Shown one piece after another: positions 46,684-58,520 of a stretch of 64,000 bases of DNA. Every line of letters begins with the position of its first letter. The stretch's first letter is position 1. The stretch is from assembly GCA_035968315.1 (NCBI GenBank), contig JAVYIN010000007.1:280996-344995 (forward strand), written 5' to 3'. The notes beneath the pieces are model-generated. The model made no database searches, was not told the origin of the DNA, and was given only the letters and a program-made list of their open reading frames with translations. The position numbers were made by a program, and so were the translations under genes. Source of the stretch: Nitrospira sp. (lineage in GTDB: Bacteria; Nitrospirota; Nitrospiria; Nitrospirales; Nitrospiraceae).

Positions 46684-49600
46684 TTATGCGGCTTTTTGAT
46701 GAGACGGCACAGTGGTATGTGTGCGAATCGCCTCCAGCAAGACTGTTTTCTTTATCGGTTTGGTCAGGTGCGCACTACAGCCGGCGGCCAGGCTTTTCTC
46801 GATATCGTCCTGAAAGGCGTTCGCCGTGAGGGCGATAATGGGCGTTGGTGTTCGTTGGTGCTCCTGTTCCCAGGCCCGAATGGCGGCTGTCGCGGCATAG
46901 CCGTCCATGACCGGCATCTGAATATCCATCAAAACAAGGTCGTACTGCCCTGCTTTGAATTTGTTCACGGCGTCCACTCCGTTTTCAGCCATGTCCAAGG
47001 CAATGGGGCGATGTTTCAGGAAGAGCGCGATTACCTCGCGGTTGTCCTCCAGGTCTTCAACCAGCAGGATTCGCACCCTCCCAGCTGGGAGAGGATCAGG
47101 CGCCGGGGCCGGGGCCGGATCGGATGGAGGCATCGGTAATGCCACCGTCGGCGCATTCACAAGAGCGCGCATCTGGTCGAGCAAGATGGTCCGGCGGATG
47201 GGCTTGGTGGCGTGGGGGTAGGCCGTGGCTTCGGTTGTGCCGGGCTTGCGCGGATCCGAGGTCAGCATCAGGATTGGAACGGGCGTCCAGTCGGAGGACG
47301 CCTGGATCTGCCGGGCCAGTTCATAGCCGTCCATGCCGGGCATCTGGCTGTCGAGGACGAGCAAGTCCAGTGCGTGCGTGTCCGTGTGAAGTTGCTGGAG
47401 GCGGGCCAGCGCGGCCGGTCCATTCTCCGCTTCGACAATTTCCCCACCGGCGCGGGTGACCAGTTCTCGGACGATCAGACGGGTGGTGTCGTTGTCATCG
47501 ACCATCAGGATGCGCCGTCCTGCCAGGCCGGCGGCCCGCGGTTTTTCCGGTGCGATTCCGTTTGTGGACGGTGGAAGCCGGAGGAGTACGTGGAAGGTGC
47601 TGCCCTGCCCGGCGGCGCTATTCACCCAAATTTGGCCGTCCATCATTTCCGCGAGACGCGCGCTGATGCTCAGGCCGAGCCCGGTGCCGCCATATTTCCT
47701 GGTGGTGGAGGAGTCGACTTGAGTGAAGTCTTCGAAGATGACCTGGCATTTGTCGTCCGGAATCCCGATGCCGGTATCGGCCACGGTCAAGTGGATCACA
47801 TCCGGGAGGTTGCGTGAACGGTCCGGCTCGACCTGCACGACGATGCGGCCCTGCTCGGTAAATTTGAGGGCGTTGTTGAGCAGGTTGGCCACAATCTGCC
47901 GGACGCGGGTCGGATCGCCAAGGACCAGATCGGGGACTGCCGGGTCGATATGGGCGACCAATTCAAGCCCCTTCGCATGGGCGCGGACCGCCATCAGTTC
48001 GGCGGTGCTTTCGATGAGGTCGCCAAGGTCGAATGGAATCGTTTCCAATTCGATGTGACCGGCTTCGATCTTGGAGAGATCCAGGATGTTGTTGATGAGA
48101 TCGAGCAGGGCATGGGCTGCCCGGCTGAAGCGCCGGACATAATCGGCCTGCCCTTCCGTCAGCGGCGTGTCGGCCAGGAGTTCGGCCATGCCGATGATAG
48201 CATTCATGGGGGTGCGGATCTCATGGCTCATCGTGGCGAGGAATTCGCTTTTGGCGCGGGTGGCCGCGAGGGCGCGATCGTGGGCCTCCGTCAACTCCTT
48301 GTTGCGCTCTTTGAGAATGGCGCTGGCTGTGGCGAGTGCCAGCTCCGCGTGCTTGCGCTCGGAAATGTCCGTAAAGGCCACGACGGCGCCGGTCAGGGCT
48401 CCGTCCTCGTAGATAGGGCGGGCATCGATTTCGGTCGGGAAAGCGGTCCGGTTCTTTTTCCAGAAGACTTCTTCACTCAGCCGGCAGCCTTCTCCCGTCA
48501 GCACGACGCGCTCCAGGGCACAGGTGTCCGGCGGGTAGGGAGACCCGTCTTCGCGGGAATGGTGAATCATGGCGTGCATGGGCTGCCCGATGAGTTCGTC
48601 CACGGGATAGCCCAGCATGGCCGCTCCGGCCGGATTGACGAAGGTGCAGCGCCCGTCGCGATCGACGCCATAGAGCCCTTCGGCGGTGGATTCGAGCAGC
48701 AGCCGGATATTGCGATGCAGCTGCTCCCGTTCCTCCTGAGCCTGCTTGAGTTGAGTGATGTTGCGAATGGCGGACAGCACGTAATGACGGCTCTCGATGT
48801 CCACATGGCTGAGGCTGATCAAGACGGGAAATTCATGTCCGTCTTTGTGTTGCGCGACCAGATCGGACAGGCCTCCCATTGGCCTGGTGTACGGATGGGC
48901 GGCATAGTGAGCGCGGTGCGAGGGGTGCTGATGCCGGAACCGTTCCGGCATCAGCACTTCGACCCCCTGGCCCAGCAACTCATCCGGGCGATAGCCAAAT
49001 ACCGTTTCGACGACGTGATTGGCGTAGACAATGAGCCCGTCGCTGTTGGTCATGACAAAGGCGTCGGGGCTGGCATCCAAGACCTTCAGGAATCGGATTT
49101 CGGCGGTTTGCGCGCGCTGCTGTTCGGATCGGGCCCGTTCCCAGGCCCGGTTCAGGCTGGCGCTGCTCCAGAGTAAGAGCCCGATCAGGGGGAGAATGAT
49201 CGCGGAGCCGATCAATCCGATCCTGGCGATCTTGGTGCGAATGGGGATCAGGATATTTTCGCGGTCCACGCGGACGAGGATCGTCCAGTGCAGACCTCCT
49301 TGGGACTCAAGCTCTCTGGTCCGGGCATAGCCGGTGATCACCTCGACCTGCCGGCGGGGGAACAGTTCTTCGACATAGCCGGCGGGGCCTTGCTCGGCCA
49401 GCCGCGCGGAGGGCACGCCCAGCTGGTGCAAGTTGTGGAGGCCTTCTTCGCGCAAGAACGAATCGGCGAGGAGGTCGCCGGTGCTTGTCAGGAGTTGATA
49501 TTCCAGGTGCACGCTGGTTCCCCAGGTGCGCTGCAGGGCCATGATGGTCTGGATGAACCCATCCTCGAAGGCCGGTATGCCGATGCGGGCGAGGAGGCCG

Positions 49601-50124
49601 CCCTGCCACTCTCCCTGAGGGCCTTCCACTCGCGCCATGACGGTGAGGACCGAGGTGCCGTCGTCTGCTGCGCTCCGCGCCGTCTCCGTGACCATGCTGG
49701 ATGCTCCGTTGTGGAGAGCCTGCCATCCGGGGTCGCGGCTGAAGTCGCGGCCGAGCTGGGCGTCGTGCGTGGAGACGATCACGCGGCCCTGCCGATCGGT
49801 GAGTGAGAGCCAGAGGTAGTCGGGCGTGACCGATTCCAGGGCGCGCAGGGCCTCACGGCTGCGGGTGTGGTCTTGGGTTTGAACGGCCGGATTTCTGGCA
49901 AGAACCTGGACATTGTTCAGGCGTTCATGGAGCAGCAGATCCAGCTTGCCGGCGATGTCGATGGCGGCCATGGCCATGCCCTGTCCCGCATCCGCGATCA
50001 GCTGCTTTTCGAGCGCCCCGATCATGACGGCGCCGACAATCAGTGCCAGGATGGCGGTGGCCATCATGAGCCGGGGCAGCCAGCGGTAGGATAACGAATC
50101 GTCGTGGTGCGATTGCGGCGTCAT
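46684..50124 (-). CDS. Membrane hybrid histidine kinase with dCache-like sensor and two receivers
   Basis: The 1146-residue protein has TM helices near 18-37 and 305-327 flanking an extracytoplasmic sensor ([37 protein letters not shown]), two PAS domains ([45 protein letters not shown]), HisKA with [18 protein letters not shown], an HATPase ([16 protein letters not shown]), REC1 ([16 protein letters not shown]..., acceptor [13 protein letters not shown]) and REC2 ([15 protein letters not shown]..., [13 protein letters not shown]). It has no HPt. The ATG overlaps the previous stop by 4 bp. It is a paralogue of the next kinase. Confidence 0.93.
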   Translation of the reverse strand: MTPQSHHDDSLSYRWLPRLMMATAILALIVGAVMIGALEKQLIADAGQGMAMAAIDIAGKLDLLLHERLNNVQVLARNPAVQTQDHTRSREALRALESVTPDYLWLSLTDRQGRVIVSTHDAQLGRDFSRDPGWQALHNGASSMVTETARSAADDGTSVLTVMARVEGPQGEWQGGLLARIGIPAFEDGFIQTIMALQRTWGTSVHLEYQLLTSTGDLLADSFLREEGLHNLHQLGVPSARLAEQGPAGYVEELFPRRQVEVITGYARTRELESQGGLHWTILVRVDRENILIPIRTKIARIGLIGSAIILPLIGLLLWSSASLNRAWERARSEQQRAQTAEIRFLKVLDASPDAFVMTNSDGLIVYANHVVETVFGYRPDELLGQGVEVLMPERFRHQHPSHRAHYAAHPYTRPMGGLSDLVAQHKDGHEFPVLISLSHVDIESRHYVLSAIRNITQLKQAQEEREQLHRNIRLLLESTAEGLYGVDRDGRCTFVNPAGAAMLGYPVDELIGQPMHAMIHHSREDGSPYPPDTCALERVVLTGEGCRLSEEVFWKKNRTAFPTEIDARPIYEDGALTGAVVAFTDISERKHAELALATASAILKERNKELTEAHDRALAATRAKSEFLATMSHEIRTPMNAIIGMAELLADTPLTEGQADYVRRFSRAAHALLDLINNILDLSKIEAGHIELETIPFDLGDLIESTAELMAVRAHAKGLELVAHIDPAVPDLVLGDPTRVRQIVANLLNNALKFTEQGRIVVQVEPDRSRNLPDVIHLTVADTGIGIPDDKCQVIFEDFTQVDSSTTRKYGGTGLGLSISARLAEMMDGQIWVNSAAGQGSTFHVLLRLPPSTNGIAPEKPRAAGLAGRRILMVDDNDTTRLIVRELVTRAGGEIVEAENGPAALARLQQLHTDTHALDLLVLDSQMPGMDGYELARQIQASSDWTPVPILMLTSDPRKPGTTEATAYPHATKPIRRTILLDQMRALVNAPTVALPMPPSDPAPAPAPDPLPAGRVRILLVEDLEDNREVIALFLKHRPIALDMAENGVDAVNKFKAGQYDLVLMDIQMPVMDGYAATAAIRAWEQEHQRTPTPIIALTANAFQDDIEKSLAAGCSAHLTKPIKKTVLLEAIRTHTTVPSHQKAA

Positions 50125-53100
50125 GCGGCGGCCTGGTTCGATGGGGGTGTGAGATATTGGTCGAGGGCGGCCAGCAGGAGTTTCTTCTTGATCGGCTTCG
50201 TGAGATGCGCCGTGCAGCCGGCCGCCAGACTTTTTTCAACGTCCTCCTGAAAAGCGTTGGCGGTGAGGGCGACAATCGGGATGGGGGGGCGCCGTTGCTC
50301 CCGCTCCCACGCTCGAATCGCGGCGGTGGCGGTATAGCCGTCCATGACCGGCATCTGCATGTCCATGAGGACGAGGTCGTAGGTGCCGGAGGTGAATTTC
50401 TCCAGCGCCACCGCGCCGTTTCCCGCCGCGTCGAGAGCGTAGGCCGTGCCTTTCAAAAACAGCAGGATGACGTCCCGGTTGTCTTCGAGGTCCTCGGCCA
50501 AGAGGATGCGCCGCCTCGCAGGGCGTAGCTCTGGCAGAAGCGGTTCAGCCGGGGATCTGGGCGGTGGCGGCGCCGGACTGTTTCCCTGGGATGTCGCGGC
50601 GGCATCGTTGAGCAGCGCGGCGACGGCATTCACCAGCGTCGTCCGGCGGATCGGTTTGCCGAGGTATTTCTTGATCCCCAACGCCTGCGCATGTTCATGG
50701 CTTCCATTGCGGATGTCCGAGGTCAGCATGATCGCCGGGGTTGCGGCGAGCTCCGGCGAGGCGCGCATGGCTTCGGCGAGGGCAAAGCCGTCCATGCCGG
50801 GCATGCGGCAGTCGAGGATTACCAGATGAAACGGCGTGCCGTGCTTATGGGCGGTCTGCAGGGCGGCTAATGCCGTGGGGCCGTCGCCGGCTTCGGTCAT
50901 GAGGGCGCCGGCCTGGGAGAGGATTTCCAGGACCACGAGGCGGCTGGTGGCATTGTCGTCGACGACCAGGATCCGCTGACCGGAGAAGTGCGGAGCGGTC
51001 TTTTGGCCGGAGGGGATGTCCTGGATGATTTGGGGCAGCTGGACGGTGACATGCATAGTGCTGCCGGCGCCCACGGTGCTTTCTGCCCAGATACGTCCGC
51101 CCATCAGTTCCGCCAGCCGTTGGGAGATGCTCAAGCCCAGTCCCGTCCCGCCATATTTCCGGGTGGTTGACGAATCCACTTGGGTGAAGCTTTCAAAGAT
51201 GGTGTCGAGCTTGTCCGTTGGAATGCCGATGCCGGTGTCGGCAACGGAGAAGTGAATCCGGCTGGATTCGTGCGGGGCGCCGTCCGGCTGGACGCGGACC
51301 ACGACGGTGCCCTGTTCGGTAAACTTGATGGCGTTGCCCAGGAGGTTGATGAGAATTTGCTGGAGGCGCGTGGGGTCGCCCATGACGAGCGGGGGGATGT
51401 CCGCCGCCACATAGGTGATCAATTCCAGACCCTTGAGTTGCGCCCGCACGGCCATCAGTTCCCCGGTGGTCTCGACGAGTTCCCGCAGGTCGAACGGCAG
51501 GGATTCCATTTCCAGATGGCCGGATTCGATCTTGGACAGGTCGAGAATGTCGTTGATCAGGCCCAAGAGGGAGTTCGCGGCCCGGTTGAAGCGGTCCACA
51601 TAGCTGGCTTGCTCTTCGGTGAGGGGCGTTTCCTGCAGCAGATCGGCCATGCCGATGATGGCATTCATCGGGGTGCGGATCTCGTGGCTCATCGTCGCGA
51701 GGAAGGCGCTTTTGGCCTGGGTGGCGGCCAAGGCTTGATCCCGCGCCTGTTCGAGCTCGCGGTTCTGTGTCTCAAGGCTGTCCGCGGCGATCCGCAACGC
51801 CTCTTCCGACTTTTTGCGCCGGAGGGTATTCCGGTAGGACTGGAGAATGTTGGCGCAGGTTTGCAAGAAGGGATCGAGATATTCAATGAGCGAGGGCGGA
51901 TAGCCGCCCGGCCGGTTGGCCACGGCGATCACGCCGATGATGCGCGTGCCTTCGAGGAGCGGCAGCCCGAGAAAGCTCCGGCAGAACAGAGTGTCTGCGG
52001 CGGATGTCTTGCCGGGCAGGTCCGGCTCGGTCTTATTGATGAGCACCGGCTGGCCGGTGGCCAGAATCTGTTCGATGTACTGGAGCAAGGGCGGCTCTTG
52101 AAGCCTGCGGCTCCAGTCCCGATGCTCGATGGGAGCTGTTCCCGGACGGGGCTGGCAGGCCATGGCGTGCGGGTGCAGAACGGGCGGCCCCTCAGAGGAC
52201 GCCACGAATTCGCCGATCAGGCCGCAGTCGCTGCCCGTGAGGGAGCGGAAGCGGTTCACCAAGCTCGCAAAGACGGTGTCGGCGCCGGTTGCTGCAATAA
52301 AGGCTTCCTGCACCTCGGAAATTGCGGAGAGCAGCTCCTGCTGCGCCTCGGCCTGTTGGGCGGCGTGCTTGAGCGCGGTGACGTCTTTGGCGATGCCGAG
52401 AAATCCTGTCAGGGTGCCGGTTGGATCGCGTACGGCGGTGACGACTAAGCTGACGGTGATGCGGTCGCTATCCTTGCGGAGATAGGTCCATTCCCGCTCT
52501 TCATAGCCCCCGAGCCGTGCCGCTTCGACCAGCACGTCGAAGCCTGCCAAGGGCCGTCCAAACCGTTCGGAGAGCTCGCGCCCGCGCGAGTCGATTTCGG
52601 CGGGCAGGTGAAAGTCGATGAGGGTGGACTGGCCGATCACCTCATCGCAGCGATAGCCCAGCATGCGCTCCGCGCCGAAGTTGAACAGCGTCACGAGCCC
52701 CTGCGGATCGGTGGCGATGATGCCGATTTCCGTGGCGGCATCGAGCACCGTTTGCAGCCGCGCCCGGGTCTCGGCGATTTCTTCCAGCGCGGACTTTTGC
52801 GGGGTGATGTTGCTGGCGGTCCAGATGAGCCACTGTTCGGCGTGATGCCGTTCCGGGAGAATGCCCAGGGAGGTTTCCGTCCAGATGGCTTGTCCGGATT
52901 GTGTCTGGCCGACCAGGTCGCCATGCCAGTGCCCCTGTTTCTTGAGGATGGGAAAGAAGGTCGTCTCCAGTTTGGCGATCCACTCGGGGGTATAGAGCTT
53001 AGTCCATGATTTCCCGATGAGATCGATGGGGCGGTAGCCGTGCATGGAGGCAAAGGCCGCGTTGACGAACGTGAACCGGCCGTCTTGTGTGAGGAGGGCG

Positions 53101-53684
53101 ATGCCTTCGGTGCCGTATCCCAATGCGAGCAGGAGCCGCTCGTGCATGGCTTGCGCCTGTTGCAGGCCGCGGGTGCTCGTGGTCAGCTGGCGCGTGCGCT
53201 GGCGGAGATCCAGCTGGCTCATGATCTGCCGGGCCAGGGCCGCGAGCGCCTGTTCCTGCTTGACGGTGAGATGCCGCGGATGTTGCGCGAGCAGACCGAG
53301 GGTGCCCAGCATATGCCCCTCTTCCGTCAGGATCGGGAAGCCGGCATAAAATCGTATGAAGGGGGCGCCCATCACCAGGGGATGGTTGGTAAATCGATGG
53401 TCGGCGAGGGTGTTGGGGACGATGACCGCCGGCTGGTGCAGGGTTGGATGGGCGCACAGCGACCGGTCTCTGGGCCATGCACGATCGGGCAGTCCAACCG
53501 TGGCTTTGAGCCATTCGCGATCCCGGTCGAGAAAGCTGATATAGGCGGTCGGGACGTCGCAGATATGCGCGGCCAGTTGGACGAGATCGTCGAATGCCTG
53601 GTCCGGTTCGGTGTCCAAAATGCCGTAGCGGAGCAGTGCGTCCAGCCGCTGCTGTTCATTGTGAGGCTTGGGGGCTGGTTTCAT
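50121..53684 (-). CDS. Cytosolic GAF/PAS hybrid histidine kinase with two receivers
   Basis: The 1187-residue protein starts with a GAF domain ([43 protein letters not shown]) and continues with two PAS domains ([45 protein letters not shown]), a second GAF region ([25 protein letters not shown]...), HisKA ([18 protein letters not shown]), HATPase ([16 protein letters not shown]), REC1 ([26 protein letters not shown]) and REC2 ([27 protein letters not shown]). No TM helix is present. It is the first gene of the phosphorelay operon and pairs with the downstream membrane kinase. Confidence 0.93.
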   Translation of the reverse strand: MKPAPKPHNEQQRLDALLRYGILDTEPDQAFDDLVQLAAHICDVPTAYISFLDRDREWLKATVGLPDRAWPRDRSLCAHPTLHQPAVIVPNTLADHRFTNHPLVMGAPFIRFYAGFPILTEEGHMLGTLGLLAQHPRHLTVKQEQALAALARQIMSQLDLRQRTRQLTTSTRGLQQAQAMHERLLLALGYGTEGIALLTQDGRFTFVNAAFASMHGYRPIDLIGKSWTKLYTPEWIAKLETTFFPILKKQGHWHGDLVGQTQSGQAIWTETSLGILPERHHAEQWLIWTASNITPQKSALEEIAETRARLQTVLDAATEIGIIATDPQGLVTLFNFGAERMLGYRCDEVIGQSTLIDFHLPAEIDSRGRELSERFGRPLAGFDVLVEAARLGGYEEREWTYLRKDSDRITVSLVVTAVRDPTGTLTGFLGIAKDVTALKHAAQQAEAQQELLSAISEVQEAFIAATGADTVFASLVNRFRSLTGSDCGLIGEFVASSEGPPVLHPHAMACQPRPGTAPIEHRDWSRRLQEPPLLQYIEQILATGQPVLINKTEPDLPGKTSAADTLFCRSFLGLPLLEGTRIIGVIAVANRPGGYPPSLIEYLDPFLQTCANILQSYRNTLRRKKSEEALRIAADSLETQNRELEQARDQALAATQAKSAFLATMSHEIRTPMNAIIGMADLLQETPLTEEQASYVDRFNRAANSLLGLINDILDLSKIESGHLEMESLPFDLRELVETTGELMAVRAQLKGLELITYVAADIPPLVMGDPTRLQQILINLLGNAIKFTEQGTVVVRVQPDGAPHESSRIHFSVADTGIGIPTDKLDTIFESFTQVDSSTTRKYGGTGLGLSISQRLAELMGGRIWAESTVGAGSTMHVTVQLPQIIQDIPSGQKTAPHFSGQRILVVDDNATSRLVVLEILSQAGALMTEAGDGPTALAALQTAHKHGTPFHLVILDCRMPGMDGFALAEAMRASPELAATPAIMLTSDIRNGSHEHAQALGIKKYLGKPIRRTTLVNAVAALLNDAAATSQGNSPAPPPPRSPAEPLLPELRPARRRILLAEDLEDNRDVILLFLKGTAYALDAAGNGAVALEKFTSGTYDLVLMDMQMPVMDGYTATAAIRAWEREQRRPPIPIVALTANAFQEDVEKSLAAGCTAHLTKPIKKKLLLAALDQYLTPPSNQAAA

Positions 53685-53981
53685 CGAGGACCGCTCTCTC
53701 CCACATGCGGCGGTAGCCGCAGGCGGCTGAGGATGTCATGCCGGACAAGACGCAGGGGCATGGACTTGCCCATTGGTTCCAGTGTGCTTTCTCGGTGGTT
53801 CCTGTGAATTCTTGAGCGGTTGAGCGTCAATAATGGCGGTCATTGTGATGGCTGGGAGGCCGAGACGGAGTTGGGCGCATCGCCTTGTGGAATCGGGGGC
53901 CTTGCTTGAGTTTTGCAGGATGGCATTGTAAGGTGACAGCACTATCCCGCCCTGTTTTCATTCCCTTAGGAGCGTGCGTGT

Positions 53982-56396
53982 ATGCCTGGCGACGACCGGT
54001 TCGTTGAGATTCATGAACAGCGCCCGCGCCGGATCTGGCGCTGGTGGCAGATTGCCCTGCTCAGTCTGCTGGCGCTGACGCTGGTGGGCGTCACGGCGGC
54101 GGCCGGGGTGGTCTGGCATTTTTCGCAGGATCTCCCGTCCCTGGATCTGCTTCAAAGTTATCAGCCCAGTTTGGTCACCACGGTCTATGCGGACGATCGC
54201 CAGCCGATCGGCCAGTTCTTCATCGAGCGGCGCATTCTGACTCCGCTGTCGGACATTCCGAAGACCCTTACGCAAGCCGTCATCGCCACCGAGGATGTCC
54301 GGTTTTTCGAGCATCCGGGGCTGGATTACATCGGCATTCTTCGCGCGGTCTGGACGAATATTCGCCATGGCGGAAGAAAGGTCGAAGGCGCGAGCACGAT
54401 TACGCAGCAGCTGGCCCGGTCGCTGTTTCTCTCGGCGGAACGCTCGTATGACCGCAAGCTGCGCGAATTGATCCTCGCCTATAAAATGGAAGCAGTGTCG
54501 TCAAAGGAACAAATTCTTGAGACCTACCTGAACCAAATCTATTTCGGCCAGGGCGCGTACGGGGTCGCATCGGCGGCGCAATCCTACTTCGGGAAAGAGA
54601 TCGGGACTCTGACGCTGGCGGAGTCGGCGTTTTTGGCCGGCTTGCCGAAGTCGCCCAGCCGCTTTTCGCCGTTTACGAATTACGAGCGGGCGAAGAAGCG
54701 CCAGGAGCATGTCTTGTCGCGCATGGAGGAGGCGGGATTCATTTCGGCGGCCGAGCGCGATGCGGCGATTGCCGACACCCTGAATTTCCGCCGGCCCGGC
54801 AGCGAACACATCGCGCCGTATTTCGTCGAGCATGTCCGCCAGCAACTCGTAGCCAAGTACGGCGAAACGAGTGTGTATAAGGGCGGGCTGCAAGTGTATA
54901 CGACGTTAAATTTGGAGATGCAGCGGGCCGCGGAGAAGGCCTTTCTCGCGGGCGTGCGCGATCTCGACAAGCGGCAGGGGTGGCGCGGCCCCAAAAAGAC
55001 CGTCGATGTGGCGTCGCTCCCGGCACCGGCCGCGCCGGCTCCCGATTCATCGCTCAAGCCGGGCGATCTGACGGAAGGAGTCGTGCTGAAGGTCGCCAAG
55101 GATCATTACGTCGTTCAGGTCGGGGAGGTGACGGCGAAGCTGGCATTTGACGACATGGCCTGGGCGAAACGTGTGTTGAAAGGGCCGGATCCGACCCAGG
55201 ATGCGGTGCTCAATGCGGATCTGAAAAAGCTCCTCACGCCCGGCGATGTGATCGAAGTCGGCGTGAAAAAGGTGGCGAAAGACGGCGTGCAGGTGGTGCT
55301 GGAGCAGACACCGCTCGTGGAAGGCGGGCTCGTGGCGGTCGATCCGCGGACCGGCGCCATTCGCGCGATGGTGGGCGGGTATGATTTCGCCCGCAGCGAG
55401 TATAACCGCGCCGTGCAGGCTCGCCGGCAGCCGGGCTCCGCGTTCAAGCCGGTGATTTATGCGACGGCGATGGGCCAGGGGATGAGTCCGGCCACGCAGA
55501 TTCTGGATGCGCCGGTCGTCTATGAACAGGAAGCGGAAGACAAGATCTGGAAGCCGGAAAATTATGGCCACAAGTTTCACGGCATGGTGACGCTGCGGGA
55601 TGCGCTGGCCCACTCCCACAACCTGGCGACGGTGCGGCTGCTGGATAAGGTGGGGATCCGGAACGTCATCGATTTTGCCAAAACGGTCGGGATCACCAGC
55701 CCGCTGCCCGCGGATCTGTCGCTCGGGTTGGGGTCCTCCTCGGTGGGGCTGCTGGAATTGACGTCGGTCTATGGCGTGTTTCTCAATCAAGGCACGAGGG
55801 CCGAGCCGTTTACGATCACGATGGCGCAGGACAATACGGGCAAGACGCTTGAGGTGATGGAGGAGCAGCCCCATGAAGTGATTGCCAAAGAGACGGCCTA
55901 TCTCATCACGAATATGATGGAAGATGTGGTGCAGAAGGGGACCGGGCAAGCGGCCAAGGCGCTGGGCCGGCCGATCGCCGGGAAGACCGGCACCACGAAC
56001 GATTATGTGAATGCCTGGTTCATCGGCGGCGCGCCGAATCTCGTGACCGGCGTGTATGTCGGATTTGACGACCGGCGTCCGTTGGGCGACGGGGAGACCG
56101 GCGCGCGTTCGGCCTTGCCGATCTGGATTCAGTTTATGAAAGAGGCGCTGTTGCAGCTGCCGGTGGCGCCGTTTGAAATCCCCGATGGCGTCATGTTTGT
56201 GAAAGTCGATCCTTCCACCGGGTTGTTAGAATCGGATCAGGGGCAGGACGGAGAGGGGAAGGGCACGGTGGAGTTGTTTGCCAAGGGCAGTGAGCCGACC
56301 CAGGCCGCGCCCCGCCGTCTCGACCCAACCGATTTTTATAAGCTGGATCAGATTCCGGAGGGACAGCCGGTGGGGGAGGGGGCCGCTCAGCCGTGA
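53982..56396 (+). CDS. Penicillin-binding protein 1A (bifunctional PBP)
   Basis: The 804-residue protein has an N-terminal TM helix (about 24-46), a GT51 transglycosylase (catalytic Glu104 in ATEDVRFFEHPG; GASTITQQLARSL; KIEQILETYLNQIYFGQGAYG-like region), an OB-fold insert (EGVVLKVAKDHYVVQVGEV), and a transpeptidase with PGSAFKPVI (nucleophile Ser), SHN (AHSHNLAT) and KTGTTND. It builds and crosslinks peptidoglycan. TTAGGAG lies before the ATG. It converges with iscX. The class A PBP1A architecture is unambiguous. Confidence 0.96.
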   Translation: MPGDDRFVEIHEQRPRRIWRWWQIALLSLLALTLVGVTAAAGVVWHFSQDLPSLDLLQSYQPSLVTTVYADDRQPIGQFFIERRILTPLSDIPKTLTQAVIATEDVRFFEHPGLDYIGILRAVWTNIRHGGRKVEGASTITQQLARSLFLSAERSYDRKLRELILAYKMEAVSSKEQILETYLNQIYFGQGAYGVASAAQSYFGKEIGTLTLAESAFLAGLPKSPSRFSPFTNYERAKKRQEHVLSRMEEAGFISAAERDAAIADTLNFRRPGSEHIAPYFVEHVRQQLVAKYGETSVYKGGLQVYTTLNLEMQRAAEKAFLAGVRDLDKRQGWRGPKKTVDVASLPAPAAPAPDSSLKPGDLTEGVVLKVAKDHYVVQVGEVTAKLAFDDMAWAKRVLKGPDPTQDAVLNADLKKLLTPGDVIEVGVKKVAKDGVQVVLEQTPLVEGGLVAVDPRTGAIRAMVGGYDFARSEYNRAVQARRQPGSAFKPVIYATAMGQGMSPATQILDAPVVYEQEAEDKIWKPENYGHKFHGMVTLRDALAHSHNLATVRLLDKVGIRNVIDFAKTVGITSPLPADLSLGLGSSSVGLLELTSVYGVFLNQGTRAEPFTITMAQDNTGKTLEVMEEQPHEVIAKETAYLITNMMEDVVQKGTGQAAKALGRPIAGKTGTTNDYVNAWFIGGAPNLVTGVYVGFDDRRPLGDGETGARSALPIWIQFMKEALLQLPVAPFEIPDGVMFVKVDPSTGLLESDQGQDGEGKGTVELFAKGSEPTQAAPRRLDPTDFYKLDQIPEGQPVGEGAAQP

Positions 56397-56400
56397 CGCG

Positions 56401-56613
56401 TTAGGATTTCGAGTCCTGGTATTCTTCGTGCCAGACCATCTGGATGCTTTCCAGAATTTTCTCGTTCGATTTCTTCGGATCGTCTTTGAAGTCCGGCAAG
56501 GCCACGATCCAGGCGTGCATATCGGTGAATCGGACCGTCAACGGGTCGGTGTCCGGGTGTTCCTCCACTAAACGAATCGCGATATCTTCCGTGTCATTCC
56601 ATTTCAGATCCAT
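56401..56613 (-). CDS. iscX: Fe-S cluster assembly protein IscX
   Basis: The 70-residue acidic protein matches IscX/YfhJ: MDLKWNDTEDIAIRLVEEHPDTDPLTVRFTDMHAWIVALPDFKDDPKKSNEKILESIQMVWHEEY in sections. It binds IscS and modulates sulphur transfer. It lies downstream of hscA on the same strand, separated by a family B repeat, and its end nearly abuts the converging PBP1A gene. Confidence 0.93.
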   Translation of the reverse strand: MDLKWNDTEDIAIRLVEEHPDTDPLTVRFTDMHAWIVALPDFKDDPKKSNEKILESIQMVWHEEYQDSKS

Positions 56614-56625
56614 GGGATTCTCCCT

Positions 56626-56693
56626 GGCGCGAGGCCAGAGGCACGAGGCGAGGGGGGCCTGTGTCTTTCCCTTCGCCTCTCGCCCCTTGCCTG
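56626..56693. repeat. Family B inverted repeat between hscA and iscX
   Basis: Left arm GGCGCGAGGCCAGAGGCAC with GAGGCGAGGGGG (56626-56658) and right arm CTTCGCCTCTCGCCCCTTGC (from about 56670) are imperfect inverses and match the other family B copies. It lies in the isc operon and ends just before the hscA stop. Confidence 0.65.
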
Positions 56694-56694
56694 T

Positions 56695-58515
56695 TTAGGT
56701 GATGTCGGAAACCTTCTTCCCTTGCAAGCTCCGTTTGAGGGAATCGTCCAGCATGGTGACGGTCAGGGTTTTGGCCGCTTGCTCCAGGTCGGCCATGCGG
56801 GCGCGGATGGCGCGGGGCTCGGTCCCGTCCTTGGCGGAGGCCAGGGCCGTGAGCGCGGTGCGCACGGCGGCGATGTCGTCTGCGGAGATGAGATGCCCGC
56901 CGTCTGCCAGGGATTTTTCTGTCGTGACGATCAAGGCGCTGGCGTCGAGCCGCGCTTCGATCAATTTGCGCGCGCTGACGTCGTCGGCGGCAAATTTGAA
57001 CGAGTCTTCGATCATGCGCTCCACTTCCTGATCCGACAACCCGTAGGAAGGCTTGACGTCGATGGACTGGCTCTGACCGGTCCGCATGTCGGTGGCTTTG
57101 ACGTTCAAGATGCCGTTGGCGTCGATGAGGAAGGTGACTTCGATCCGCGGCACGCCTGCCGGCAGCGGCGGGACTTTCAGGCGGAACCGGGCCAGGCTGC
57201 GGTTGTCTTTCGCCAGCTCCCGTTCGCCCTGGAGGATGTGAATGTCCACACCGGTTTGGCCGTCCACATACGTGGTGAACATTTCCTTGGCGCTGGCGGG
57301 GATGGTCGTATTGCGGCGAATCAGGCTGCTCATGACGCCGCCCATCGTTTCAATGCCCAGCGAGAGGGGCGTCACGTCGAGGAGGAGCATATCGGTGGTG
57401 CCGCCGCTGAGGATGTCGGCCTGTACCGCGGCGCCGAGGGCCACCACTTCGTCCGGATTGAGTTCGCAGTGCGGTTGTTTGCCGAAGAGGTCCTGGACGC
57501 GCTGGCGTACCAGCGGCATGCGGGTTGAGCCGCCAACCAGCACGACTTCGTCGATATCGGAGGGCGAGAGGCCTGCGTCCTTGAGCGCGAGGCGGCAGGG
57601 GCCGAGCGTGCGTTCCACCAGGGCGTGGCACAATGACTCCAGCTGATCGCGGGTCAGTTCTCGTGTGAACCGGCCCTTGCCTTCTGGAAGGTCGAGGGTG
57701 GCTGTCGTGGCAAGGGCTTCTGAGAGGCGGATTTTCGCCCGTTCGGCTTCGAGCCGGATGCCTTGCATGTGATCGGGATAGGCCGAGAGGTCGAGTCCGT
57801 ACTGCTGGCGAATGTCCGCCAGGAAGATATCCGCGATCAATTGGTCGAAGTCGTCGCCGCCCAAGTGGGTATCGCCGTTGGTGGCGAGCACTTCGAAGAT
57901 GCCGTTCTTGAGCTTGAGGATGGAGATGTCGAAAGTGCCGCCCCCCAGGTCATAGACGGCGATGGTGCCCTGGGTGCGCTGCTGCAGCCCGTAGGCCAGG
58001 GATGCGGCGGTCGGTTCATTGATGATCCGCAGGACCTCAAGGCCCGCGATCATGCCGGCGTCCTTGGTGGCTTGCCGCTGACTGTCGTTGAAGTACGCCG
58101 GGACCGTGATGACGGCTTTGGTGATGCTCTCCCCGAGAAAGGCTTCCGCCCGGAGCTTCAGTTCCTTCAGGATCATGGCGGAGATTTGCGGCGGCGAATA
58201 GGTCTTCTCGCCGAGCTTGATGCGGATGACTCCGCCTTTTTCGGTCAGGGTATAGGGGAAATAGGCGAGTTCGTGTTGCACATCGGCCAGGCCTTTGCCC
58301 ATAAACCGTTTCACGGAATAGACGGTGCGCTCCGGGTTCCTGGTCAGGTGTTCTTTCGCCGGATCGCCGACGATCAGGCCGTTGTCGGTCAGCGCGACGA
58401 CGGAGGGGACCATGGCCCGCTCATGACGGCCCGCGATGACGCGGGGCGTGCCCTGATCCATGTAGGCGACGAGCGAATTGGTTGTGCCGAGATCGATTCC
58501 AACAATGCGTGACAT
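56695..58515 (-). CDS. hscA: Fe-S assembly chaperone HscA (Hsp70)
   Basis: The start ATG at 58515 ([20 protein letters not shown]) gives 606 residues, the normal HscA size. Motifs: [54 protein letters not shown], and substrate-binding domain with [14 protein letters not shown]. It uses ATP to transfer clusters from IscU, recognised by LPPVK. The frame continues open upstream but that region overlaps hscB and is not coding here. It starts 5 bp after the hscB stop. Confidence 0.95.
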   Translation of the reverse strand: MSRIVGIDLGTTNSLVAYMDQGTPRVIAGRHERAMVPSVVALTDNGLIVGDPAKEHLTRNPERTVYSVKRFMGKGLADVQHELAYFPYTLTEKGGVIRIKLGEKTYSPPQISAMILKELKLRAEAFLGESITKAVITVPAYFNDSQRQATKDAGMIAGLEVLRIINEPTAASLAYGLQQRTQGTIAVYDLGGGTFDISILKLKNGIFEVLATNGDTHLGGDDFDQLIADIFLADIRQQYGLDLSAYPDHMQGIRLEAERAKIRLSEALATTATLDLPEGKGRFTRELTRDQLESLCHALVERTLGPCRLALKDAGLSPSDIDEVVLVGGSTRMPLVRQRVQDLFGKQPHCELNPDEVVALGAAVQADILSGGTTDMLLLDVTPLSLGIETMGGVMSSLIRRNTTIPASAKEMFTTYVDGQTGVDIHILQGERELAKDNRSLARFRLKVPPLPAGVPRIEVTFLIDANGILNVKATDMRTGQSQSIDVKPSYGLSDQEVERMIEDSFKFAADDVSARKLIEARLDASALIVTTEKSLADGGHLISADDIAAVRTALTALASAKDGTEPRAIRARMADLEQAAKTLTVTMLDDSLKRSLQGKKVSDIT

Positions 58516-58520
58516 GGCAA

